Assembly: GCA_039649175.1 (NCBI GenBank)
Contig: JBBWZS010000020.1
Location: 1 to 64,000, forward strand
DNA: 64,000 bases
Source of the DNA: DATAQC01 sp039649175
GTDB taxonomy: Bacteria > Actinomycetota > Acidimicrobiia > Acidimicrobiales > AC-14
Direction of reading: 5' to 3'
A program made the translations under genes and the position numbers. Of this stretch, positions 8,675-15,355 are shown piece by piece. The notes under the pieces were generated by a model. That model did no database searches. It was given only the letters and a program-made list of their open reading frames with translations, and was not told where the DNA came from. The number at the start of each line of letters is the position of its first letter. Positions within the stretch are counted from its first letter, which is position 1.

Positions 8675-8896
8675 TCAGCCGCCGGGCCGCTCAGGTGCGG
8701 GCTGCTCAGGCGCCGGGTCGTCGGGCGGCGCGCCAGCGGGCGGCGCCGGCTCCTGACCGTCGGGAGCTCGCCGGCCCCGATGGCCGAACAACCTCCCGAT
8801 GGCGCCCATCAAGCGGGCGAAGGGGTCCGGAAAGATCCCCGGTTCGCCTTCGACGATCCCGTGCCTCACGGAGGCGATGCTAGGTCGAGCGGGCAT
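8675..8896 (-). CDS. small hypothetical protein
   Basis: A possible 73-residue protein from ATG 8896. It has a central segment FPDPFARLMGAIGRLFGHRGRR and a Pro/Ala-rich tail. I recognise no family. It lies between two plus-strand genes, with no clear ribosome-binding site. It could be a chance open frame in GC-rich DNA; it is kept because it fills an otherwise empty stretch and has a plausible amphipathic segment. Confidence 0.35.
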   Translation of the reverse strand: MPARPSIASVRHGIVEGEPGIFPDPFARLMGAIGRLFGHRGRRAPDGQEPAPPAGAPPDDPAPEQPAPERPGG

Positions 8897-8961
8897 CCGC
8901 GCCGCCGGAGGCCCTCTTTGGCAGACTTCTGGTCCGGGTACCCTCGAATAGGAGCCAAACA

Positions 8962-9438
8962 GTGAATCGACGCGAGCTCGTTCAGGCGACCGCCGCACAC
9001 GGCGATCTCGATGCGAAGATGGTCGACAGGGCCATCAAGGCCATGACCGAGGTGATCACCTCGGTGAACGCCAAGGGTGAGCCGGTCGCCATCTCGGGAT
9101 TCGCCAAGTTCGCCCGGGTCGACCGCGCCGCCCGCATGGCCCGCAACCCGGCCACCGGCGCCCCCGTGAAGGTCAAGGCGTCGAAGAAGGCCAAGATCAC
9201 CGCCCTCAAGGGCTACAAGGACGGCGTGATGTCGATCTCGGCCGCCCCCAAGCTGGCCAAGGGCGTGTGGCCGCCGGCCCCGCCGGCCAAGAAGGCGGCC
9301 TCCACGGCCAAGGCGGCACCCGCCAAGAAGTCGGCGTCCACGGCCAAGGCGGCCCCGGCCAAGAAGGCGGCCTCCGCGCCGGCCAAGAAGACGGCGGCAG
9401 CCAAGACCTCGCGCTCCTCCACCGCCCGCAAGCGGTAA
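8962..9438 (+). CDS. HU-family nucleoid protein with Lys/Ala-rich tail
   Basis: A 158-residue protein. Residues 1-90 are an HU/IHF fold (NRRELVQATA, ISGFAKFARVDRAARMARNPATG, containing the DNA-arm motif RNPATG). Residues 100-158 are a histone-H1-like tail with repeated PAKKAAS units. This two-part form is the HupB/HupS type of actinobacteria, which compacts the chromosome. The GTG start at 8962 is supported by AGGAG eight bases upstream. The repeats of the tail are lysine-rich and GC-rich like the rest of the region, so nothing suggests transfer. Confidence 0.92.
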   Translation: MNRRELVQATAAHGDLDAKMVDRAIKAMTEVITSVNAKGEPVAISGFAKFARVDRAARMARNPATGAPVKVKASKKAKITALKGYKDGVMSISAAPKLAKGVWPPAPPAKKAASTAKAAPAKKSASTAKAAPAKKAASAPAKKTAAAKTSRSSTARKR

Positions 9439-9489
9439 CCACGCCGCTCTCTCGGGTTCCGGCATCTGGTTGCCGGTCAGCCCGGCCGC

Positions 9490-9522
9490 GTCGTCAGGAG
9501 AAACCGTGTGTCGTCAGGAGAA
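9490..9522. repeat. 13-bp direct repeat at the 3' end of the SBP56 gene
   Basis: GTCGTCAGGAGAA occurs at 9490-9502 and again at 9510-9522, a 20-base period. The second copy covers the last codons and stop of the minus-strand SBP56 gene, so the first looks like a short tandem duplication of the gene end. Confidence 0.6.
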
Positions 9523-10899
9523 GCAGTAGGAGTCGGATGATGCGTCGCCGCCCTGGAGTCGCACCTGGTGGACCCGCAGGCCGCGGAAGTCGGTGACGAA
9601 GAAGTCGGGGTCGAAGGCGATCCCGCCCGCCGGATCGACGTCGAGCTTGACCATCCAGGCCCCCACACCCTCGGGGTAGAACTGGTCGTCCCAGGCCCCG
9701 TAGAGGGAGTTGGTGAAATAGACCCGGCGCCCGTCGCGGCTCACCTCGACCATCTGGGGCCCGCCCCGTAGCCGCTCGGGCGAGGACGGGTGCGGGGCGC
9801 CGTCGACGATGCCGCCGATGCGGACCGAGCCGGTGAGCACCGGGGCGAGGGGGTCGCTCACGTCGTATTGACGCAGCTCGCCCGTCCCCCAGCACGACAC
9901 GTACAGGAACCTGTCGTCGACCGACAGGTCGATGTCGGTGACCAACGGGGGCACGGCGCCGAAGCCCTGCAGCAGCGGCGGCAGCACACTGGCATCGGCG
10001 GGTTCGGCCGGGATGTCGATGACCTTGGTGATCTGCCACTCGCCCGCGTCGATGTGCCACACCCAGATCGACGCCGACAGGTCCTCGACGCTGACGACCA
10101 CTCCGAGGAAGCCGTAGGCCTTGTCGGGATGGTGGGCGGGCCGCAGCTCCAGGGCCATCTGGTACTGGTCGCCCAGGTCGAGGGTCTGGAGGTGGGTGCG
10201 CCCGGCCAGGTCCCAGATGTGGATGGCGTGGCCGTACTTGCGACCGAGGAGCAGCTCGGGGACGATCCCGTCCTCGATCATCGACGGCGTCCCCCACTCG
10301 CTGGTCACCATCACGCCCCGGTTGAGGTGCCACCAGAAGTCGTAGGCCAGGTACTGCGGACCCCGGTCGAGCTCCCAGCGCTCGAGCACGTCGAAGGTGG
10401 CGTGGTCGAGCAGGGCGATGCCGCCCGGGCCCTCCTCGCCCGCCCCGCCGAGAGCCGACAGGAACAGACCGTCGGGCCCGCAGTGCAGGGTGTGGGGCCG
10501 GGAGTACCCGGCCTTGGACGCGAGCTCGGCGGCGTCGATCACCCGGTCGAGGTGGGGCTGACGGGGGTCGGGCCGGGTGTCGACGACGTTGATGCGCGAG
10601 GACCGGATGCCGGGGACGAGCAACCAGCGCCGCTCCATGTGGTCGGGGTCGTGGCCGGTGTGGCACAGGGCCGAGCTGCAGGCGTTCCACCCGAAGTGAT
10701 GCAGCTCGTCCCCCGCCTCGGGCATGTCCAGCCATCCCACCACGGTGGCGAACCCGGCCGACGACTTGTCGACGTCGACGACGGCCAGAGCGTCGGGTCG
10801 GCTGCCCTCGCCGCGGTGAAAGGCGGCCACGTAGGCCAGCTCCTCGGCGGGGGCGGCGGCGGCATCTTCGGGAGTCCGGTAGAACGTCGGATCGACCAT
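9514..10899 (-). CDS. selenium-binding protein / methanethiol oxidase family (SBP56)
   Basis: A 461-residue member of the SBP56/SELENBP family: DPTFYRTPEDA at the start, HHFGWNACSSALCH (about 67-80, with the conserved cysteine), SRPHTLHCGPDG, FWWHLNRGVMVTSEWG, DIDLSVDDRFLYVSCWGTGE and GGPQMVEVSRDG are family hallmarks. Known members oxidise methanethiol to formaldehyde, hydrogen sulfide and peroxide, and bind selenium or copper. Its ATG has GGAGG seven bases upstream. It lies 5 kb from a selenocysteine formate dehydrogenase; formaldehyde from methanethiol would finally give formate, but this link is inference. Confidence 0.9.
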   Translation of the reverse strand: MVDPTFYRTPEDAAAAPAEELAYVAAFHRGEGSRPDALAVVDVDKSSAGFATVVGWLDMPEAGDELHHFGWNACSSALCHTGHDPDHMERRWLLVPGIRSSRINVVDTRPDPRQPHLDRVIDAAELASKAGYSRPHTLHCGPDGLFLSALGGAGEEGPGGIALLDHATFDVLERWELDRGPQYLAYDFWWHLNRGVMVTSEWGTPSMIEDGIVPELLLGRKYGHAIHIWDLAGRTHLQTLDLGDQYQMALELRPAHHPDKAYGFLGVVVSVEDLSASIWVWHIDAGEWQITKVIDIPAEPADASVLPPLLQGFGAVPPLVTDIDLSVDDRFLYVSCWGTGELRQYDVSDPLAPVLTGSVRIGGIVDGAPHPSSPERLRGGPQMVEVSRDGRRVYFTNSLYGAWDDQFYPEGVGAWMVKLDVDPAGGIAFDPDFFVTDFRGLRVHQVRLQGGDASSDSYCFS

Positions 10900-10936
10900 G
10901 AAGGCCTCCTGGGATGTGAGCTGGGGTGTTCTCTTT

Positions 10937-10949
10937 CGCGAGTTCTAAC
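10937..10949 (-). promoter_or_regulatory. shared upstream motif GTTAGAACTCGCG
   Basis: Read on the minus strand, GTTAGAACTCGCG lies 38 bases before the SBP56 start. A near copy (12 of 13 bases) lies before the quinone-reductase-like gene at 13497-13509. TTAGAA could be a -10 element or part of an operator. Confidence 0.3.
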
Positions 10950-11020
10950 ACCGCAGGTCCACCGGCGCTCGAGAGCGAAAAAGTGCCCACGTTTTGAGCA
11001 ACGCCCGTGTATCCTCTTGA

Positions 11021-11038
11021 TTGTGAACAGTTTCACAA
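11021..11038. promoter_or_regulatory. operator-like palindrome TTGTGAA-N4-TTCACAA
   Basis: A perfect 7-4-7 inverted repeat in a short AT-rich patch between SBP56 and the acyltransferase. It overlaps the first candidate start codon of the acyltransferase (GTG 11023). If the gene starts at GTG 11062 instead, this is a normal operator site for a dimeric regulator. Confidence 0.45.
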
Positions 11039-12387
11039 GTTCTCAGCCAGGGCCGGTTCGGGTGCCGTTCAGCGTGGTCGACGAGGCCGTCCACCTGCTG
11101 GAGACCGAGGCGGCACCGTGGAGCGTCGAGATGGAGCTCGCTGTCGAGGGCCACCTGGACGAGACCCGGCTCCGGACCGCCTTCGCCCACGCCCTGGAGG
11201 CCCACCCGATGGCTCGCGCCCGCAAGGTGGCGTCGCGCCCGGCCCTGCACACCGACCAGTGGGAGATCGCCGCGGAGGCCGACCACGATCCCCTGCGGGT
11301 CGTCGACTGCGCCGACGACGACGCGCTGGCGACCGCCCGTGCCGAGCTGCAGAGCCTGGCCGTCCCCCTGGCCGAGGCCCCGCCCCTGCGGGCCCGCCTG
11401 GTTCGTCACCCCGGCGGCGACGTCGTCATGCTCAACGCCAACCACGCCGCCATGGACGCCTTCGGTGCCCTGCGACTGCTGCAGTCCGTGGCCCGGGCGT
11501 ACGCCGGCGAGCCCGACCCTGCTCCGGCGCCGACCCACCTCGAGGCGCGCGAGTACCCCGACCGCCTCGCCGCCGGTGGGCTGGTCACCAGGCTGCGGCG
11601 GCGGCTGGCTCTGGCCGAGAAGCTCCGCGACGTCGTCACTCCCCCTGCCCGGGTGGCCCCTGACGGGGCCACGGGTGAAGCCGGCTACGGCTTCCACCAC
11701 GTGTCACTGCCGGCCGCCCGGACAGAGGCCATCGCCGGCCTCGACCACGCCGGCACCGTGAACGACGTCCTCGTCAGCGCCCTGCACCTGGCCATCGCCG
11801 GTTGGAACGCCGACCACGGCCGACCGTGCGGCCGCATCGGCGTCCTCGTGCCCGCCAACCTGCGTCCCGACCACTGGCGCCACGACGTGGTCGGCAACTT
11901 CTCGCTGCCGGCCCGGGTGTCCACCACGCCCCGTGACCGGCGCAGCCCGCAGGCCGTCCTGCGGGCGATGACGGCCCAGACGGGGCGGAAGAAGAAGTCG
12001 GGTATGGGCACTGCCCTGGTGGTGGGCCTGGGCGCGGCGCGCAAGCTGCCGCTGTGGGCCAAGCAGGTCATCGTCGCCCTGATGCCGCTCACCGGCAACC
12101 GGTTGGTCGACACCGCCATGCTGTCCAACATGGGCCGGCTACCTGAGCCTCCGTCGTTCGGGCCCGAGGCCGGAGGCACCGTCGACGTGTGGTTCTCACC
12201 TCCCGGGCGTATGCCGCTCGGGCTCACGGTGGGCGCCGTCACCGTCGGCGAGCGGCTGCACCTGTCGTTTCGCTACCGGCACCGCCTCTTCGGCGCCGAC
12301 GCCGCCCGAGCTTTCGCCGACCGGTACCTGGCCGAGCTGGACCGTCTCATCGACCCCGCCCCCCCGACCGCCGCCCTCGCCTCCTAG
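11023..12387 (+). CDS. WS/DGAT- or condensation-like acyltransferase
   Basis: A protein of up to 454 residues with a two-lobed CoA-dependent acyltransferase fold. The active-site motif HHxxxD is present as NHAAMD at 140-145, so the first His is Asn but the catalytic His141 and Asp145 remain. GTVNDVLVSALHLAI and a C-terminal MLSNMGR segment also match the superfamily of wax-ester synthases, Pap acyltransferases and condensation domains. The acyl donor and acceptor are unknown. The start is uncertain: GTG 11023 lies inside a palindrome, and GTG 11062 (39 bases on) gives a protein beginning VPFSVVDEA. Confidence 0.72.
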   Translation: MNSFTSSQPGPVRVPFSVVDEAVHLLETEAAPWSVEMELAVEGHLDETRLRTAFAHALEAHPMARARKVASRPALHTDQWEIAAEADHDPLRVVDCADDDALATARAELQSLAVPLAEAPPLRARLVRHPGGDVVMLNANHAAMDAFGALRLLQSVARAYAGEPDPAPAPTHLEAREYPDRLAAGGLVTRLRRRLALAEKLRDVVTPPARVAPDGATGEAGYGFHHVSLPAARTEAIAGLDHAGTVNDVLVSALHLAIAGWNADHGRPCGRIGVLVPANLRPDHWRHDVVGNFSLPARVSTTPRDRRSPQAVLRAMTAQTGRKKKSGMGTALVVGLGAARKLPLWAKQVIVALMPLTGNRLVDTAMLSNMGRLPEPPSFGPEAGGTVDVWFSPPGRMPLGLTVGAVTVGERLHLSFRYRHRLFGADAARAFADRYLAELDRLIDPAPPTAALAS

Positions 12388-12388
12388 C

Positions 12389-12406
12389 CGGCGCCGTCAG
12401 GCGCCG
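12389..12406. terminator. hairpin between convergent genes
   Basis: CGGCGCC and GGCGCCG form a seven-base-pair stem with loop GTCA between the acyltransferase and quinone-reductase-like genes. No T-run follows, as is usual at this GC content. Confidence 0.4.
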
Positions 12407-13473
12407 CCGCCGCCGTCGACCACTTCCCTCTGGCCGACCACGTCGACCACGTCGACCACGTCGACCACGTCGATGAGGACCTTGCCCACGGTGCCGTCGG
12501 CCACCGCGGCGTGGGCACGCCCCGTGTCGGCCAGGGGGAAGTGGTGCAGCGGCAACCCGGCGTCACGACCCACTCGCAGGGCGCCGGCGGCGACGGCCGC
12601 CGACACGTCGGCCACCGCCTGGTCCTTGGCCGCGGCAGGGACGGTGTACACGAGCACGAACTGGTACCGGGTGTTGGCCCTCATGGCCGAGAACACCGGG
12701 ACGGCCAGCTCGTCGCCGTCACGCGCGTAGATCGCCACCGTGGCGTTGGGGGCGACGACCTGGCGGTCGAGCTCGGCGTTGGCGACAGGGGCCACCTCGA
12801 CGATCATGTCCACGCCGTCGGGTGCCACCTCGCGGATGGCCGCCGCCGCGTCGCCGGCCCGGTAGTTGACGACGTGGTGGGCGCCGGCGGCGGTGGCCAG
12901 TTCGGCCTTCTCGGGAGAGCTGACGGTGGTCACCACCGTGGCGTCCGACCACACCGCCAACTCGATGGCGGCATGGCCGACCGCCCCTGCGCCACCTGCC
13001 ACCAGCACCGTGCGACCGGCCAGCGTCCCCGGGCCGAGATTCCCGGCTCCACCGGTCGTCAGGCAGCGGTGGGCGGTCAGGGCGGGGATGCCCAGGCTGG
13101 CGCCCAGGTCGAAGCCGGCCCCGTCAGGGAGGGCCACGGCCTGACGGGCGGGGAGGGCCACCAGCTCCTGGGCGGTGCCGTCGGCCCGTTTCCACGCCGC
13201 CTCCCACAGCCAGACCCGCTGGCCGACCCGGGCGGGGTCGACGCCGTCGCCCACCGCGATCACCGTCCCTGCCCCGTCCTGGTTGGGCACGACCTGGGGG
13301 TGGCGCAGCTCCTCGCCCGGGGCGTTCCCCTCCCTCGTCTTCCAGTCCGTGGGGTTCACCCCCGAGACGGCCACCGCCACCACGACCTCACCGGGGCCGG
13401 CGACGGGCTCGGGTCGCTCCACCAGCTTCAGGACCTCGGGCCCCCCGGTCCGCTCATGGACGATCGCTCTCAT
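12397..13473 (-). CDS. NADPH:quinone reductase-like medium-chain oxidoreductase
   Basis: A 358-residue zinc-free MDR protein. The N-terminal GroES-like domain opens MRAIVHERTGGPEVLKL and has GVNPTDWKTREG; the Rossmann half has VLVAGGAGAVGHAAIELA (about 150-167), the NADPH-binding loop of quinone oxidoreductases. It reduces quinones or enones. ATG 13473 has GGGAGG five bases upstream. The C-terminus is odd: after VGKVLIDVV it carries DVVDVVDVV, produced by four exact GACCACGTC repeats, then a Gly-rich end, which looks like a repeat-driven extension. Confidence 0.85.
   Translation of the reverse strand: MRAIVHERTGGPEVLKLVERPEPVAGPGEVVVAVAVSGVNPTDWKTREGNAPGEELRHPQVVPNQDGAGTVIAVGDGVDPARVGQRVWLWEAAWKRADGTAQELVALPARQAVALPDGAGFDLGASLGIPALTAHRCLTTGGAGNLGPGTLAGRTVLVAGGAGAVGHAAIELAVWSDATVVTTVSSPEKAELATAAGAHHVVNYRAGDAAAAIREVAPDGVDMIVEVAPVANAELDRQVVAPNATVAIYARDGDELAVPVFSAMRANTRYQFVLVYTVPAAAKDQAVADVSAAVAAGALRVGRDAGLPLHHFPLADTGRAHAAVADGTVGKVLIDVVDVVDVVDVVGQREVVDGGGGA
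12436..12471. repeat. four tandem 9-bp repeats (GACCACGTC)
   Basis: Four perfect head-to-tail copies inside the 3' end of the quinone-reductase-like gene; they encode the repeated tripeptide DVV on the minus strand. Such a run can change length by slippage without breaking the frame. Confidence 0.9.
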
Positions 13474-13496
13474 CGGCACCTCCCTCTCGTTCTGCG

Positions 13497-13509
13497 CGCG
13501 ATTTCTAAC
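13497..13509 (-). promoter_or_regulatory. shared upstream motif GTTAGAAATCGCG
   Basis: Second copy of the motif seen before SBP56, here 24 bases before ATG 13473 on the minus strand. Confidence 0.3.
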
Positions 13510-13556
13510 CCACCGTGTTGGAGATCGCCCAGAGAACCGAATCGGGGGGCCGGCGG

Positions 13557-13562
13557 TAGGCT
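13557..13562 (+). promoter_or_regulatory. leaderless-type -10 element of the CooC-like gene
   Basis: TAGGCT, six bases (GGGGCC), then ATG 13569. Confidence 0.55.
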
Positions 13563-13568
13563 GGGGCC

Positions 13569-14387
13569 ATGAAGATCGGGATCGTCGGAAAGGGTGGGGT
13601 GGGCAAGACCACCCTCTCGTCGCTCATCTGCCAGAGCTACGCCGAGCGGGGGAAACGGGTGGTAGCCATCGACACCGACTCCAACCCCAACCTGGCCATG
13701 AGCCTGGGACTCGACGAGGACACCGCCAACCACGCTCCCCTCGTCCCCCGCTCCCTCGTCGTGGGCGGCGGCGACGGCAGCCTCACCCCCGCGGCCCTGC
13801 TCGACGAGTACGGCCTGCAGACACCCATCGGCGTCACCCTGCTCCACGCCATGCGGGTGGAGCAGGCCGGCGCCGGCTGCACGTGCATGTCCCACGCCAC
13901 CGTCCGCAGCCTGCTGGAGATGGCCATGGAGGACGAGGCCGACGTCACCCTGGTCGACATGGAGGCCGGGCTCGAGCACCTCAGCCGGGCCGGGGGCACG
14001 CTGGCCTACGCCGACGTGCTGCTCATGATCATGGAGCCCACCCGCAAGTCGATCCTCACCGCGGCGCGCACCGTGCCCCTGGCCGAGGAGCTCGGCATCC
14101 CCCGCATGTACGGCGTGGGCAACAAGGCCCGCCTCCCCGCCGATGCCGAGTTCTACGAGAAGGTCTGCGCCGAGCAGGGCGTCACCCTGGCCGGTGTGGT
14201 GCCCTTCGACGCCGCCGTCCCCAGCGCCGACCGCAAGGGCGTGGGACTGGTGGCCGGGCAGGCCCCCGACGTGCGGGCGGCGGTGGGCCGCATCCTCGAC
14301 GTGGTCGATTCCGAGGATGAGCACCAGGCCGCCCTCGACCGCCGGCGCGAGCGACTGCGCGGCCACATCGCCACCATCCGGGGGTAG
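13569..14387 (+). CDS. CooC-like MinD/NifH-family maturation ATPase
   Basis: A 272-residue P-loop ATPase with a deviant Walker A motif GKGGVGKTT (7-15) and Walker B-like VTLVDMEAG. It carries a C-x-C pair at C104 and C106 (AGCTCMSHATV), the position and context of the metal-binding CxC of CooC, which inserts nickel into carbon monoxide dehydrogenase. No CO dehydrogenase gene is in the window; instead the neighbour set is formate dehydrogenase with FdhD and MobA. A role in metal or cofactor loading for formate dehydrogenase, or service to a distant CODH, are both possible. It lies head to head with the quinone reductase-like gene and converges on fdhD. Confidence 0.75.
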   Translation: MKIGIVGKGGVGKTTLSSLICQSYAERGKRVVAIDTDSNPNLAMSLGLDEDTANHAPLVPRSLVVGGGDGSLTPAALLDEYGLQTPIGVTLLHAMRVEQAGAGCTCMSHATVRSLLEMAMEDEADVTLVDMEAGLEHLSRAGGTLAYADVLLMIMEPTRKSILTAARTVPLAEELGIPRMYGVGNKARLPADAEFYEKVCAEQGVTLAGVVPFDAAVPSADRKGVGLVAGQAPDVRAAVGRILDVVDSEDEHQAALDRRRERLRGHIATIRG

Positions 14388-14391
14388 CGCG

Positions 14392-15228
14392 TCAGGCGCC
14401 CACCACCCGGTCGCCGCCGGCGTACACGTTCATGGTGTCGCCCCGGAGGAACCCCACCAGCGTCATCCCCGCCTCCTCGGCCAGCTCCACGGCCAGGCTG
14501 GACGGTGCCGACACCGCGGCCAGGGCGGGAGCGCCGGCGATGAGGGCCTTCTGCACGAGCTCGAAGCTGGCCCGCCCCGAGGCCATCAGGACGTGCGACC
14601 GCAGGGGCAGGCGGCGGTGCATGGCCGCCCAGCCGATCACCTTGTCGAAGGCGTTGTGGCGGCCCACGTCCTCGCGAGCGCATACCAGGGTGCCGTCGGC
14701 GTCGAACAGGCCGGCGGCGTGGAGGCCCCCGGTGCGGGCGAACACCGCCTGTGCGGCACGTAGGCGGTCGGGGAGCCCGGCCAGCACCTCGACCGACAGG
14801 CGCAGGGGGTCGCCGGCCACGTCGACAGGCACTCGGGAGCGGACCGACGAGATGCTGGCCCGCCCGCACAGCCCGCACGACGAACTGGTGAACACCGCCC
14901 GAGGAGCGACGCCGGCCGCCGGGGCGTCGTCGGACACGGCCACATCGACCACGTTGAACTCCCGGAGCGGGTCGACGGGTGCAGGCCCGGGTCCGGGTCC
15001 GCAGTAGCGCATGGCCCGCACCTGGTCACCCCGGTCGACGACGCCTTCGGTGAGCAGGAAGCCGGCAGCCAGCTCGAAGTCGTGACCGGGGGTGCGCATG
15101 GTCACGGCCATGGCCCGCCCGTTCACCCGGATCTCCAGAGGCTCCTCGGCCGCCACCACGTCGTAGGAGGTGCGCCGGGTGTCGCCCTCGATCCGCAGGA
15201 GAGGCCGGGGGACGCTGGCGCCGGGCAT
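14392..15228 (-). CDS. fdhD: formate dehydrogenase accessory sulfurtransferase FdhD
   Basis: A 278-residue FdhD protein. It passes sulfur from a cysteine desulfurase to the molybdenum cofactor, needed for active formate dehydrogenase. The two-cysteine motif SSSCGLCGRAS lies at about 115-125; VNGRAMAVTMRTPGHDFELAAGFLLTEG and REDVGRHNAFDKVIGWA are typical. ATG 15228 is preceded at eight bases by TACCGT, which may be its promoter. It is divergent from fdhA (127 bases between starts), so the maturation factor and the enzyme can share control. Confidence 0.93.
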   Translation of the reverse strand: MPGASVPRPLLRIEGDTRRTSYDVVAAEEPLEIRVNGRAMAVTMRTPGHDFELAAGFLLTEGVVDRGDQVRAMRYCGPGPGPAPVDPLREFNVVDVAVSDDAPAAGVAPRAVFTSSSCGLCGRASISSVRSRVPVDVAGDPLRLSVEVLAGLPDRLRAAQAVFARTGGLHAAGLFDADGTLVCAREDVGRHNAFDKVIGWAAMHRRLPLRSHVLMASGRASFELVQKALIAGAPALAAVSAPSSLAVELAEEAGMTLVGFLRGDTMNVYAGGDRVVGA

Positions 15229-15355
15229 CGCCGGCGACGGTAGCTCAGCGGTCGAAGAATCGCAGGAGTACCGTGGCCGCTTCGAAGGGGCATCTGCGTC
15301 GGTCGGACGGCGATGGGAGGGCCACCGTGGGTACAGGCGTCGTGGGTCGCCGGTC

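Noticed and set aside
9514..9516. Readthrough of the SBP56 stop TGA as a selenocysteine codon
   Set aside because: The TGA is at the normal family C-terminus (DSYCFS) and the sequence after it is a short duplication, not conserved protein.
15229..15355. Possible tRNA-Sec between fdhD and fdhA (GGCGAC...GTCGCC ends and a GGTAGCTCAGCGGTC stretch)
   Set aside because: The span is too long, no TCA anticodon loop is present, and arms do not fold as a tRNA. I found no tRNA-Sec-like anticodon arm elsewhere in the window.
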